A DNA stretch of 44,608 nucleotides, taken from contig ONFC01000021.1 in assembly GCA_900317035.1 (NCBI GenBank), positions 1 through 44,608 on the forward strand. Reading direction: 5' to 3'. The notes below the pieces were generated by a model. It made no database searches and was not told the DNA's origin. It saw only the letters and a list, made by a program, of their open reading frames with translations. Origin of the DNA: an uncultured Eubacteriales bacterium. GTDB taxonomy: Bacteria > Bacillota > Clostridia > Saccharofermentanales > Saccharofermentanaceae. Within the stretch, counting starts at the first letter, position 1, and every line of letters starts with the position of its first letter. A program made the position numbers and the translations under genes. Positions 16,183 to 25,490 of the stretch are shown piece by piece.

Positions 16183-17775
16183 CTATTTTTCGGCGTGTGT
16201 CTTTCTATATTTTGACGGGGTACAGCCCATCGTTTCAATAAATTTCCGGATAAAATAGTCACAATCCCTGTATCCGACATCTGCCGCGATCTGATTGATC
16301 TTTTTATCTGAGTATACCAGTTGTTTCGCCGCTTCATTGATCCTATAAGTTGTCAGGTAGTCTTTGAAAGACTGGTTATACTTCTTCCGGAAGATCTGTC
16401 CAAGATAAGAACTATTAATGAAGTACTTCTCCCCTAGATTTCTAAGACTGATGTTTTCCGCATAATGATCCTTTATCTCCGCTTCGATGCTGGAAAGGAT
16501 CCCGCGGGAAACATTCTTGCGAAGTCCCATCAGGTAATCGGCATATTCGATGGCAAAACGCTCCATGTGCTGCCGGGAGCCACGCTTAAATGAATTTTCA
16601 AATGATTTTTCCGAAATATACTGGATAACTTCTTCCTGATTCACGTTATCATCCTGTTCAGAAGCCAGATGGATCAGCTGAAACATAAGGTAGTTAATAT
16701 TCAGATCTACTACATTATTATTCTGTCCGGAATTATTCATTTCCTCGTATAGAGCAAGAACAGCGCTTTTAATTGCTTCTTCATTATTTGACTGAATCGC
16801 GCTGATCACCTCATCCAGACTGTTTTTACACAAAACGATACCGCTCTGTCCAAACTGGATATCATCCTCATAGAAGTAGAGGTTCTTCTGCTTATGGAAG
16901 CCCTTAATGCTGCTGATACGGATGCAGGAGCTATAGGATTTAGATAGCGAAGCCACATCCGGAACAGTCTTACCGCACATGATACGGACAGGCTTAATAA
17001 AAAGCACCTCCAGTTTCTTAAGGAACATCTGGAAAAACTCTTTTTCGGTCATATCCCGTCTGGTAGACATGTTTTCACAGTATATGAATCCTACATCATA
17101 ATTATCTTTATCGTAAGAAACATCAAAAATGAAATGACTGGCATTCTCTTTCAGGATCTCCTTGCATGCGGAAAACATCTGTTTTTGAAGCACCCGGAGA
17201 TCATAATCGTCTTCTTCGTCGGAAGAATCCTCTGTCATCATCTCGATGTCTACAAATCGGATTCCGCCGGCAAGCTGCAGATGATTATTCACAAAATCGA
17301 TATTATTCTCATCGAATTTCCCTTTAATGATGGACATGAGGTTGGATGCAAGGAAAGCATCTTCCATGTTCTTCTGACTCTCACGTACTTTTTCCTTCTC
17401 TTCATTCAGATTAGAAACCTTATGCAAAAGTGCCAGAAGGTCTTCTTTACTGACAGGCTTAAGAATATAATCCAGGCAATTGTTTCTTATCGCCCTTTGG
17501 ACGTAGGAAAAATCATCATAACCTGTAAGGAATACGAACTTCGCCTCAGAAAGATGCTGTCTTTCGACTTCATCGAGAAGATCCAGGCCATTCATCACCG
17601 GCATTTTAATATCTGAAATGATAAGATCGATCTTATGATCAGCAAGATAGTCCAGTGCTTCTTTACCATTACTCATCAGAGCATCGATTTCAAAGCCCTC
17701 GTGATTCCAGTCGATCAGCAGCTGCAATCCCTGAAGGATATATGGTTCATCATCAACGATCATTACTTTAAGCAT
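16183..17775 (-). CDS. YesN-like response regulator (REC plus AraC-type HTH)
   Basis: A 530-residue DNA-binding response regulator. The N-terminal receiver domain (1-120) has the acidic pair Asp8/Asp9, phosphoacceptor Asp55 in ISDIKMP, and the conserved Lys in LKPVSKEDL. A central region of about 280 residues has no motif that I recognise. The C-terminal AraC-type double helix-turn-helix (about 430-527) includes YFINSSYLGQIFRKKYNQSF and VGYRDCDYFIRKFIETMG. It pairs with the kinase that ends 14 bases upstream. The downstream neighbours are the sugar transporter genes, its most likely targets. A GAGG site precedes the ATG. Confidence 0.93.
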   Translation of the reverse strand: MLKVMIVDDEPYILQGLQLLIDWNHEGFEIDALMSNGKEALDYLADHKIDLIISDIKMPVMNGLDLLDEVERQHLSEAKFVFLTGYDDFSYVQRAIRNNCLDYILKPVSKEDLLALLHKVSNLNEEKEKVRESQKNMEDAFLASNLMSIIKGKFDENNIDFVNNHLQLAGGIRFVDIEMMTEDSSDEEDDYDLRVLQKQMFSACKEILKENASHFIFDVSYDKDNYDVGFIYCENMSTRRDMTEKEFFQMFLKKLEVLFIKPVRIMCGKTVPDVASLSKSYSSCIRISSIKGFHKQKNLYFYEDDIQFGQSGIVLCKNSLDEVISAIQSNNEEAIKSAVLALYEEMNNSGQNNNVVDLNINYLMFQLIHLASEQDDNVNQEEVIQYISEKSFENSFKRGSRQHMERFAIEYADYLMGLRKNVSRGILSSIEAEIKDHYAENISLRNLGEKYFINSSYLGQIFRKKYNQSFKDYLTTYRINEAAKQLVYSDKKINQIAADVGYRDCDYFIRKFIETMGCTPSKYRKTHAEK

Positions 17776-17789
17776 ACGATTTCCTCTCT

Positions 17790-19562
17790 TTACTTATTCT
17801 TACGAAGCCGTTTAATCGGAATTCGGATAAGAACACACATACCGACACCGACTTCGCTGTCAATAGAAAAAGACACATTATTGTTTGTATGTATTTTCAA
17901 TCGAAGACATGCATTAAGGATACCTACATGTTTTTTACCTTTGATCTGATCAATACTCACCGTTCTTATACTTCTCAGCAGGCTTTTGATCTCCTCTTCC
18001 GACATTCCGCCGCCGGTATCTTCAATTTCCATGCAAAGATCTCCTTCTTTCTTATACACGCGTACGAAGATCCATCCGGCAGAAGATTTTGATTCAATTC
18101 CATGAACACAGGCATTTTCAACAAATGTAACGAGTGTCAGTTTAGGGATCAGATAATCTTCACAGGCCTTATCCACATCGACATCAAAGGATAAACGGTC
18201 ACCAAAGCGATAGCTTTGCAAATACAGATAAGCTTCGATAGATTCTGTCTCTTTTTTAACCGTAACAAGGTCATTACCCCACTCAACGTTCTGTCTGGTC
18301 ATCAGCGCAAGTTTTTCAACCATCTCCGCTGTCTCATCCTCACCTTTCAGAATGCTGTGCATTCTGATACTTTCAAGAGAATTAAACAGGAAGTGCGGGT
18401 TGATCTGACTCTGAAGCGCCAGGAGCTCTGCATTTTTACGGGAAAGATCGTTTTCCCTTTCTTTTAGCTTATCTTTATATAATGAATTTATAAGGTCATT
18501 ATTTATCGATACGATATTATTATAGTTATGCATAAGCGCGGAGATCTCATCATTACCCTCAACAGAGCTGATCGGCTGGAATTTATCTACTTTACTGCCG
18601 TTAAATGCATCTCCGAGTTTAACGATACGCATTGCCAGAGACTTCTCGATTATTTTCATAATAAGGATCGGAATGATCAACGTAAACAAAAGAAGGAAGA
18701 CTATGATCCAACGGTTACTAAAGATAACAGAGTTGACCAGGAGTTCATTGCTGAAAACATATACATCAAGTTTGGAACCATACGCATTGTATTCTTTATG
18801 CGACATGATCTTGTAGTCTTCTTTAACATTGTCGATGTTAATACTCATTACAGCGGTACCGTACTGAGTAAAAGCAACATAATCGTCACAGCACACGTAC
18901 ATTTTGTACTGGCTGGAACTTCTAAGAAGCTGATTCCTTAACTCTTCACTGTTCATTTCAACACGAATAATTTTTTCGCAGCCGGTATCAAAGGAAGTCA
19001 TTTTCTTGACAAATATAAATTTCTTTCGGCTTTCACCAAGTTCAACGGTATCATCGTAATAAACCATAAGACACTCATTGAGTCCCGATTTTACAAATCT
19101 CTTATACCACTCTTTATCCTTGATCTTCGACATTTGTTTAAATGTTGCACTCTCAAAAACCGTAGGATTATCTACATAGATCATTATTCTGTCATGTCTT
19201 TCGGTAACCAGGCTGACCAGTGACTGGAAATACGTCTTATTAACAAAATCATAGTATTTACTGTAATAATCACTTAAGCTTTCATATTTTTCATTCAAAA
19301 AAGCATTCAGCTGCTGATTTCCGGAAATAGCTCTGGCAATGCGGACATTATAGTCAAGTGCTGAATCGATCGTGGATATATATGTTGACGCAACATCATC
19401 CAGTTCATGGACACGATTGTTGTACTCTTTGGTATAAATGGAATTGAAAACAAGAGCATTTGTTATAACCAGAGGAATGATAACGCAAAACAGATACATA
19501 ATAAGGAACTTATTATGCAGTTTAATGTTATTCAGAAATTTAATCAGGTACTTACGTATCAA
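17790..19562 (-). CDS. YesM-like sensor histidine kinase
   Basis: A 590-residue membrane sensor kinase. Transmembrane helices are near 20-40 and 284-303, enclosing an extracellular sensing domain of about 240 residues. A HAMP-like linker follows, then the His_kinase domain with QINPHFLFNSLESIR (phosphorylated His390). The ATPase domain carries an N-box (FVENACVHGIE) and a G-box (DTGGGMSEEE). This architecture is that of the YesM/LytS-type kinases that sense extracellular oligosaccharides or their binding-protein complexes. It is the first gene of a two-gene unit with the response regulator and has its own promoter at 19594-19602. Confidence 0.93.
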   Translation of the reverse strand: MIRKYLIKFLNNIKLHNKFLIMYLFCVIIPLVITNALVFNSIYTKEYNNRVHELDDVASTYISTIDSALDYNVRIARAISGNQQLNAFLNEKYESLSDYYSKYYDFVNKTYFQSLVSLVTERHDRIMIYVDNPTVFESATFKQMSKIKDKEWYKRFVKSGLNECLMVYYDDTVELGESRKKFIFVKKMTSFDTGCEKIIRVEMNSEELRNQLLRSSSQYKMYVCCDDYVAFTQYGTAVMSINIDNVKEDYKIMSHKEYNAYGSKLDVYVFSNELLVNSVIFSNRWIIVFLLLFTLIIPILIMKIIEKSLAMRIVKLGDAFNGSKVDKFQPISSVEGNDEISALMHNYNNIVSINNDLINSLYKDKLKERENDLSRKNAELLALQSQINPHFLFNSLESIRMHSILKGEDETAEMVEKLALMTRQNVEWGNDLVTVKKETESIEAYLYLQSYRFGDRLSFDVDVDKACEDYLIPKLTLVTFVENACVHGIESKSSAGWIFVRVYKKEGDLCMEIEDTGGGMSEEEIKSLLRSIRTVSIDQIKGKKHVGILNACLRLKIHTNNNVSFSIDSEVGVGMCVLIRIPIKRLRKNK

Positions 19563-19593
19563 GACTCTCTGCTCTCTCTTATAAAATACCTAT

Positions 19594-19602
19594 ATTATAA
19601 CA
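19594..19602 (-). promoter_or_regulatory. Extended -10 of the kinase/regulator operon
   Basis: On the minus strand, TG-T-TATAAT is a perfect extended -10 about 30 bases upstream of the kinase start. It lies directly in the T-rich tail of the isomerase-gene terminator. Confidence 0.55.
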
Positions 19603-19643
19603 GAAAAGGACTGCCCCCGCATCTTAGAAACGGGAGCAGTCCT
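19603..19643 (-). terminator. Terminator of the arabinose operon
   Basis: Arms 19607-19619 and 19631-19643 (13 bp, one G-U pair) with an 11-base loop are followed leftward by TTTTCT. It closes the arabinofuranosidase-to-isomerase operon and insulates it from the kinase gene. Confidence 0.88.
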
Positions 19644-19683
19644 ACGTGTTCAGTAGTTAAGATCAGCGATCAGAATACCGTGA

Positions 19684-21165
19684 TCATTTGAACGGGTTCT
19701 CTGTCTTATAGAGATCACCTGCCGGCTTATTGTAGCCGATCTTGCACGGGCAAATGCCGAGGAGCTTAAATGTCTCGAACATCAGCTTGCCGTAGTGACC
19801 AAATGCTACAGCGCCATGATGCGGGAATCTTCCCTGGATAAGAACGTGACGATAGAATCTTGCCATTTCCGGAATAGCGAAGATGGCGATACCACCGAAG
19901 GAACGTGTCTTAACATCGAGGATCTCACCCTCAGCGATGTAGGAGACGAGTTCTCCGTCGCTGTTGCACTGCAGACGATAGAACGTGATCGGAGAAGCAG
20001 CGATGTCACCCTCAAGAGTACCACGTGTGAAATCCGGATCAGAACCAGCCGGCTCAAGGAGTCTGTGCTGGATGAGCTGATACTTGATTGCACGGTCGGA
20101 GCACATCTTGCAGGAAGGTGTGTTACCGCAATGGAAGCCCATGAATGTATCTGTGAGTTTGTAGTTCTTGAAACCAGCTCTATCCTCATCGTAGATGTAC
20201 TGCGGAACGGAGTTGTTGATGTCAAGAAGAGTGATGGCATCATTGCTGATGCAGATACCGATGTACTCGGAAAGAGCACCGTAGATATCTACTTCGCAGG
20301 ATACCGGAATACCACGGGAAGCCAGACGGCTGTTAACATAGCAAGGCTCAAAACCGAACTGGGACGGGAATGCCGGCCAGCACTTATCAGCAAATGCTAC
20401 ATACTTTCTTGCACCCTTGTGCTTCTCAGCCCAGTCGAGAAGTGTGAGCTCAAACTGTGCCATACGAGCGCTCATCTCAGGATAGTACTTGCCTTCACCC
20501 ATTTCCTTTGCCATGTCAGCGCATACATCCGGGATACGCGGGTCATTCTCATGTTCCTTGTAAGAAACGAGAAGATCGAGCTCAGAGTTCTCTTCGATCT
20601 CTACGCCCAGCTCATAAAGACCCTTGATCGGAGCGTTACAAGCGAAGAAGTCCTGCGGACGAGGTCCGAATGTGATGATCTTGAGGTTCTTTACACCGAT
20701 AACTGCACGAGCGATCGGGACGAAATCAGCGATCATCTTAGCGATATCTTCAGCTGTGCCGACAGGATATTCAGGAATATATCCGTCAAGATGTCTCATA
20801 CCGAGGTTGTATGAGCAGTTGAGCATACCACAGTAAGCGTCACCACGGCCATTGACCATGTCTCCGTCACCTTCTGCTGCAGCCACGAACATGCAAGGAC
20901 CATCAAAATTCTTCGCAATCAGGGTTTCAGGTGTTTCAGGACCGAAGTTGCCGAGGAAAACAACCAGCGCATTGCACTCTGCCTTCTTTACATCTTCCAC
21001 TGCCTTGAGCATATCGAGCTCATTCTCAACTGTTACCGGGCACTCATAAAGATCACCCTTATAAGCTGCCTTGATTGCTGCTCTTCTCTTCTCGGAGAGA
21101 GCGATCGGGAAACAGTCACGAGAAACAGCAACGATACCTAATTTAATTTCTGGAATGTTGTTCAT
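19684..21165 (-). CDS. L-fucose/L-arabinose isomerase family protein
   Basis: A 493-residue protein of the fucose/arabinose isomerase fold. The N-terminal Rossmann-like part carries LGIVAVSRDCFP and VVFLGNFGPETPE. The C-terminal part has the metal and substrate region CEVDIYGALSEY, a MGFHCGNTPSCKM block and GRFPHHGAVAFGHYG. Classical AraA has a different sequence. In this operon (arabinofuranosidase, kinase, AraD, this gene) the missing step is arabinose to ribulose, so I infer that this is the functional arabinose isomerase. A different aldose isomerase activity, or fucose or an unusual pentose as substrate, remains possible. An AAGGAGG site precedes the ATG. A terminator follows the gene. 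Confidence 0.85.
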   Translation of the reverse strand: MNNIPEIKLGIVAVSRDCFPIALSEKRRAAIKAAYKGDLYECPVTVENELDMLKAVEDVKKAECNALVVFLGNFGPETPETLIAKNFDGPCMFVAAAEGDGDMVNGRGDAYCGMLNCSYNLGMRHLDGYIPEYPVGTAEDIAKMIADFVPIARAVIGVKNLKIITFGPRPQDFFACNAPIKGLYELGVEIEENSELDLLVSYKEHENDPRIPDVCADMAKEMGEGKYYPEMSARMAQFELTLLDWAEKHKGARKYVAFADKCWPAFPSQFGFEPCYVNSRLASRGIPVSCEVDIYGALSEYIGICISNDAITLLDINNSVPQYIYDEDRAGFKNYKLTDTFMGFHCGNTPSCKMCSDRAIKYQLIQHRLLEPAGSDPDFTRGTLEGDIAASPITFYRLQCNSDGELVSYIAEGEILDVKTRSFGGIAIFAIPEMARFYRHVLIQGRFPHHGAVAFGHYGKLMFETFKLLGICPCKIGYNKPAGDLYKTENPFK

Positions 21166-21206
21166 GTCTTAAATCCTCCTTAATTGGTTATTACATTATA
21201 GCATTT

Positions 21207-21864
21207 TTATTGACCATAATAAGCATTTTTTCCATGTTTTCTGAAATAATGTTTATCCTGCAGTTCAGACGGTGCCGGAAGTACTTCTTTATTGATAAGT
21301 TCCGTGCGGTAAGCCATCTTTGCAACCTCCTCAAGAACGACTGCGTTGTGTACGGCTTCATGCGCATCCTTGCCCCACGTGAACGGTCCGTGATTCTTGC
21401 AGAGAACACCGGGAACCGCTTCATAATCGAGGTTTTCTTTCTCAAAGGAATCAGCAATGAGAATACCTGTGTTCGTCTCATAATCTGCCTCGATCTCATC
21501 TTTTGTCAGGCAGCGGACACATGGGATCGCACCATAAAAATAGTCAGCATGTGTGGTTCCATAACATGGGATACTTCTTCCGCTCTGAGCCCAGGATGTC
21601 GCATAAGAGGAATGAGTGTGTACCACACCGCCAATGTTCGGGAAACGCTTATACAGGATCAAGTGCGTCGGAGTATCGGAAGAAGGTTTGTATTTGCCTT
21701 CGACCCGGTTACCATCGAGGTCCATGACGACCATATCGTCAGCATTCATCGTCTCATAAGGGACACCACTCGGTTTTATAACGAAAAGTCCACTCTGTGA
21801 CAAGCCCGTACTTGGGAAGAAGCATATTCGCTTCAAATACTTTCTGTTTTAATTCTTCAAGCAT
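21207..21864 (-). pseudogene. araD: L-ribulose-5-phosphate 4-epimerase, frameshifted by a small deletion
   Basis: AraD converts ribulose-5-phosphate to xylulose-5-phosphate. The native ATG is at 21864 after a GGAGG site and reads [23 protein letters not shown]. After that codon (21796-21798) the frame is lost, and the gene resumes in another frame at [13 protein letters not shown]. coli AraD has 13 residues here, including the conserved TWGNVS. Only four nucleotides remain, so a net loss of about 35 nt is indicated. The original frame hits a stop after about 40 codons. The rest (to HGKNAYYGQ) is intact, with the zinc ligands HTHS and the catalytic region. A TTG at 21836 could start a 209-residue fragment without the phosphate-binding Gly-Asn. 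This is either a real pseudogene or an assembly error. Confidence 0.85.
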
Positions 21865-21904
21865 AATTGCCTCCGTGAAATTGAGTTATAACCAGAGATG
21901 ATCC

Positions 21905-23494
21905 TTACAGAAAAACAACTGCAGCCTGTTCAACGGAAAGACCGGCAACATACTTCTTCATGAAGGTATTAAAGCCTTCAATATCTTCTGCAGAAGCCAT
22001 AAGTTCAATTCCTTCAGAACCGGCGAAGATCACTTTTTCAAGATAGGTGGCAAGTGTCTGCTTTGCCTTCTTCTCCACCATATATAGAGCAAGGATCGCG
22101 ATACCCCATGCGCCGCCTTCACCTGCTGTCTCCATGACACTTACAGGAGAGCCGATAGCAGCGGACGCGATCGTCTGACCGGCCTTTGGTGTCTTAAAGA
22201 AGCCACCATGCCCATACATTTTCTTGACTTTCACCTTTTCTTCCACAGTCAGGATATCCAGACCGACCTTAAGTGTCGCCAGTGCAGAATAAAGATGCAT
22301 TCTCATGAAGTTGCTGAGAGTGAATGAATCCTCTGCCGTTCTGACAAAAAGCGGACTTCCCTTCGAAAAACCTGTTACCGGCTCACCGGAGAAATAATTG
22401 TAGGAAATAAGTCCACCGCAGTCTTTATCTCCATCAAGAGCAACGCCATAGAGTTTTGAAAAGAGTTCTCCGCGGTCAAAATCCTTACCCATAAGTTTCC
22501 CGAATTCATCGAAAATGCGTACCCAGGCATTGATTTCAGAAGTACAGTTATTACAGTGAACCATGGCAACTGGATCACCGGCCGGTGTCGTGACCATATC
22601 GATCTCTGTATGAAGGTTCTTCATATTCTCCTTCAGTACGATCATAGCAAATACCGAAGTACCGGCTGAGATATTACCTGTTTCCACTTTAACAGAATTG
22701 GTAGCAACCATCCCCGTGCCGGCATCGCCTTCCGGCGGACACATCGGAATACCGGCAAGCAGATCCCCATCCTTATCAAGCAGTTTAACGCCTTCTTCCG
22801 TCAGGCTTCCGGCATTCTCACCTGCAGAGAGGACTTCCGGAAGGATATCCTTGAGTTTCCATGGATACTTCATATCAGCGATCAAGCTCTCAAAAGTTGA
22901 AAGCATAGCCTTATCATAAGTTCCGGTCTTCGAATCGATCGGGAACATACCGGAAGCATCACCGACGCCAAGAACTTTTTTACCGGAGAGCTTAAAGTGA
23001 ACATAGCCGGCAAGCGTTGTGAAATGACGGATAGACGGAACATGCGGTTCACCGTTTAAAATCGCCTGATAAAGGTGTGCGATACTCCATCTCTGCGGAA
23101 TATTGAAGTTAAAAGCTTCTGTTAACTTGCTGGCCGCTTCTGCCGTGATCGTATTTCTCCATGTGCGGAAAGGAACCAGCAGAGTATCATTCTCATTAAA
23201 CGGCAGATATCCGTGCATCATGGCGGAAAAACCGATTGCTCCGAGCTTCTTGATAGTCACACCATACTGTTCCTTCACATTTTTCTTAAGATCAGAATAG
23301 CAATCGGAAAGGCCATTCCAAATCGCTTCCTCTGAATAAGTCCAAACGCCGTCAAGAAGTTCATTCTCCCATTCATGACTTCCGGAAGCGATAGGATTTC
23401 CATCTGTATCTACCAGCACAGCCTTGATACGGGTGGAACCGAATTCGATACCAAGTACGCTCTTTCCTTCTTCAATCAGTGTTTTCGCATCCAT
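21905..23494 (-). CDS. FGGY-family pentulose kinase (ribulokinase/xylulokinase-like)
   Basis: A 529-residue sugar kinase of the FGGY family, expected to phosphorylate ribulose or xylulose with ATP. The N-terminal phosphate motif is LGIEFGSTRIKAVLVD (residues about 13-28), and GAIGFSAMMHGYLP contains the substrate-binding region. The C-terminal ATPase part shows MYGHGGFFKTP and METAGEGGAWGIA. I start at the ATG at 23494 (MDAKTL), preceded by GAGGTG. The frame further upstream would overlap the DUF6171 gene. From its place between the arabinofuranosidase and araD it is most likely the ribulokinase, but the sequence alone does not settle the substrate. Confidence 0.88.
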   Translation of the reverse strand: MDAKTLIEEGKSVLGIEFGSTRIKAVLVDTDGNPIASGSHEWENELLDGVWTYSEEAIWNGLSDCYSDLKKNVKEQYGVTIKKLGAIGFSAMMHGYLPFNENDTLLVPFRTWRNTITAEAASKLTEAFNFNIPQRWSIAHLYQAILNGEPHVPSIRHFTTLAGYVHFKLSGKKVLGVGDASGMFPIDSKTGTYDKAMLSTFESLIADMKYPWKLKDILPEVLSAGENAGSLTEEGVKLLDKDGDLLAGIPMCPPEGDAGTGMVATNSVKVETGNISAGTSVFAMIVLKENMKNLHTEIDMVTTPAGDPVAMVHCNNCTSEINAWVRIFDEFGKLMGKDFDRGELFSKLYGVALDGDKDCGGLISYNYFSGEPVTGFSKGSPLFVRTAEDSFTLSNFMRMHLYSALATLKVGLDILTVEEKVKVKKMYGHGGFFKTPKAGQTIASAAIGSPVSVMETAGEGGAWGIAILALYMVEKKAKQTLATYLEKVIFAGSEGIELMASAEDIEGFNTFMKKYVAGLSVEQAAVVFL

Positions 23495-23504
23495 CTTTTT
23501 CACC

Positions 23505-23756
23505 TCACCATTTTTTCTCCGGGCACCTGCCCTTATTGATAGCGGCACGTATCTCCACATAGCAGCCACAGGAGAGACACGTTCCACTTAATAAGTTATC
23601 ACAAGAACGGCAAATAGATAACCGCTCCGTGTAAACTTTTTCATCAGATTTATCCCGATCCAGGATATCGCTGATCCCCTTCTTCACGATCTCCTTTGCC
23701 GCATCATCGTCCATCTCCGAAAGAAGGCATCTGCGGCAAGGTTTCGGAGCACTCAT
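23505..23756 (-). CDS. DUF6171-like cysteine-rich small protein
   Basis: An 83-residue cytoplasmic protein with eight cysteines: PKPCRRC at the N-terminus, then CRSC, CLSCGC and a last Cys in GRCPEKKW. The spacing suggests two zinc-knuckle-like sites. It resembles small Clostridial DUF6171 proteins of unknown function. The ATG overlaps the arabinofuranosidase stop by four bases (ATGA), and the kinase starts 11 bases after its end, so it is firmly embedded in the arabinose operon. Confidence 0.75.
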   Translation of the reverse strand: MSAPKPCRRCLLSEMDDDAAKEIVKKGISDILDRDKSDEKVYTERLSICRSCDNLLSGTCLSCGCYVEIRAAINKGRCPEKKW

Positions 23757-25267
23757 TGAAGTTCGACCTCGATGTGCATCACGCTGTTTTTCGGGATCGT
23801 AAAGGAGATCTTATCTTCATTAATTGAAAGCGCATCAAATGCCTTCACTTTGACATTTTCAGGATCATCAAATGTATTCTTCGCGTCCATTTCACCTGTC
23901 AGGATCTCGGCTTTTGCGGACTTGATTTTATTTCCCAGAAGATCAGTCATGATTTCATAAGACTCATCGATGGAAAGATTCGCAAGAGTAATATGATATT
24001 CCCCGTCTTTTCCCTTCGAACAGGACTCATGAAGATTCGGAACCTGATACTCTTCTTCGCGGCCGATCATCTTGTTATCTACGAAGCTTTCGATCAGGGT
24101 TGCGTCCTGATGATGCTTATACATCGAGAATACATAATATGTAGGTGTCTTGATCATCTGATCTCCTTCTGTCAGGATCACTGCCTGAAGAACGTTCACC
24201 ATCTGAGCAATATTAGCCATTTTCACACGGTCGCAGTGTTTATTGAAAATATTGAGGTTGATCGCTGCCACCAGTGCATCACGGATCGTATTCTGCTGAT
24301 AGAGGAATCCCGGATTCGTACCTTCTTCCACGTCATACCAGGTACCCCACTCATCTACGATCAGAGCAATATTATGGTCCGGATCATAACGGTCGATGAT
24401 GGCAGAATGCTTCGTTACCAGTTCTTCCATAAAAAGCGTCTTACTAAGTGTCATGTACCACTCTTTATCGTTAAACCCGGTTGCCGCGCCTTTCTTTGCC
24501 CAGTCATAAGGCAGGGTGTAATAATGCAGCGAAATACCATCCATGAAGCCATGCGAATTATTCCAGGAACCGGAAAGCTTATGGCACTGGTTCAGTACCG
24601 TCTCTGTCCATTCATAATCCTGTGCATTCGGACCACATGCGATCTTATTGATCTTCTTATTCGGATCATACTGTTTAACATAAGATTGATACTGACGGAA
24701 AAGGTTCGCATAATACTCCGGAACCATGTTTCCGCCGCATCCCCAGTTTTCATTACCAATACCGAAATAATCTACTGTCCATGGACCCTCATGACCATTG
24801 GCCTTACGAAGTTCTGCCATAGGAGAAACACCGTCAAAAGTCATATACTCGACCCATTCGCTCATCTCCTGGACAGTTCCGGATCCGACATTACCGTTAA
24901 TATAAGTCTTGCAGCCCAGCTGACGGCAAAGCTCCATATACTCGTGTGTTCCGAAGCTGTTATCCTCTACGACACCGCCCCAGTTGGTATTGATCATCTT
25001 TTTTCTCTTGGATTTATCTCCGATACCATCCTTCCAGTGATACTCGTCAGCGAAGCATCCGCCCGGCCAGCGAAGAACAGGAATAGAGATATCTTTCAGC
25101 GCGGAAACCACATCATTCCGGATCCCGTTGATATTCGGAATGGTCGAGTCCTCTCCGACAAAAACACCGCCATAGATACAGCGGCCGAGATGTTCGGAAA
25201 AATGTCCCTGAAGTTCGGGATTGATATGTCCGAGTTCTTTTTGAGGATCAACAATAAGCTTAAACAT
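23753..25267 (-). CDS. abfA: GH51 alpha-L-arabinofuranosidase
   Basis: A 504-residue retaining glycoside hydrolase of family GH51 that releases L-arabinose from arabino-oligosaccharides. The start is the ATG at 25267 (MFKLIVDP) after TAGGAGG. The acid/base is Glu173 in [11 protein letters not shown] and the nucleophile is Glu306 in [14 protein letters not shown]. The [18 protein letters not shown] block is the standard substrate-binding region. There is no signal peptide, so the substrate must be imported first, in line with the ABC transporters nearby. It is the first gene of the arabinose operon and diverges from the esterase-GH43 gene. Confidence 0.95.
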   Translation of the reverse strand: MFKLIVDPQKELGHINPELQGHFSEHLGRCIYGGVFVGEDSTIPNINGIRNDVVSALKDISIPVLRWPGGCFADEYHWKDGIGDKSKRKKMINTNWGGVVEDNSFGTHEYMELCRQLGCKTYINGNVGSGTVQEMSEWVEYMTFDGVSPMAELRKANGHEGPWTVDYFGIGNENWGCGGNMVPEYYANLFRQYQSYVKQYDPNKKINKIACGPNAQDYEWTETVLNQCHKLSGSWNNSHGFMDGISLHYYTLPYDWAKKGAATGFNDKEWYMTLSKTLFMEELVTKHSAIIDRYDPDHNIALIVDEWGTWYDVEEGTNPGFLYQQNTIRDALVAAINLNIFNKHCDRVKMANIAQMVNVLQAVILTEGDQMIKTPTYYVFSMYKHHQDATLIESFVDNKMIGREEEYQVPNLHESCSKGKDGEYHITLANLSIDESYEIMTDLLGNKIKSAKAEILTGEMDAKNTFDDPENVKVKAFDALSINEDKISFTIPKNSVMHIEVELQ

Positions 25268-25341
25268 AAAACCTCCTACGCTTCTTGCGGGAAAGGAATC
25301 TACCTCTCTTACATGCAAAAAGCACTTGAATACATAAGATA

Positions 25342-25370
25342 AAATTACAAGACGGAAAAGGAAAAATCAA
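25342..25370 (-). promoter_or_regulatory. Candidate promoter of the arabinose operon
   Basis: On the minus strand, -35 TTGATT (25365-25370), a 17-base spacer and -10 TAATTT (25342-25347). The match is moderate. The 223-base divergent region 25268-25490 contains no gene. Confidence 0.4.
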
Positions 25371-25424
25371 CACAGCTTTCTATAGTTATGAAATTTTAGG
25401 GGGCGAGAACTAGACTTTATCATG

Positions 25425-25453
25425 TTGAAGTAAATCGCAAACTTTTTTAAGAT
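25425..25453 (+). promoter_or_regulatory. Candidate promoter of the esterase-GH43 gene
   Basis: -35 TTGAAG (25425-25430), a 17-base spacer and -10 TAAGAT (25448-25453), about 30 bases upstream of the GGAGG site and the ATG at 25491. Confidence 0.5.
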
Positions 25454-25490
25454 GAAATAAATATATAAATGTATTCCCTTGGAGGCAATA

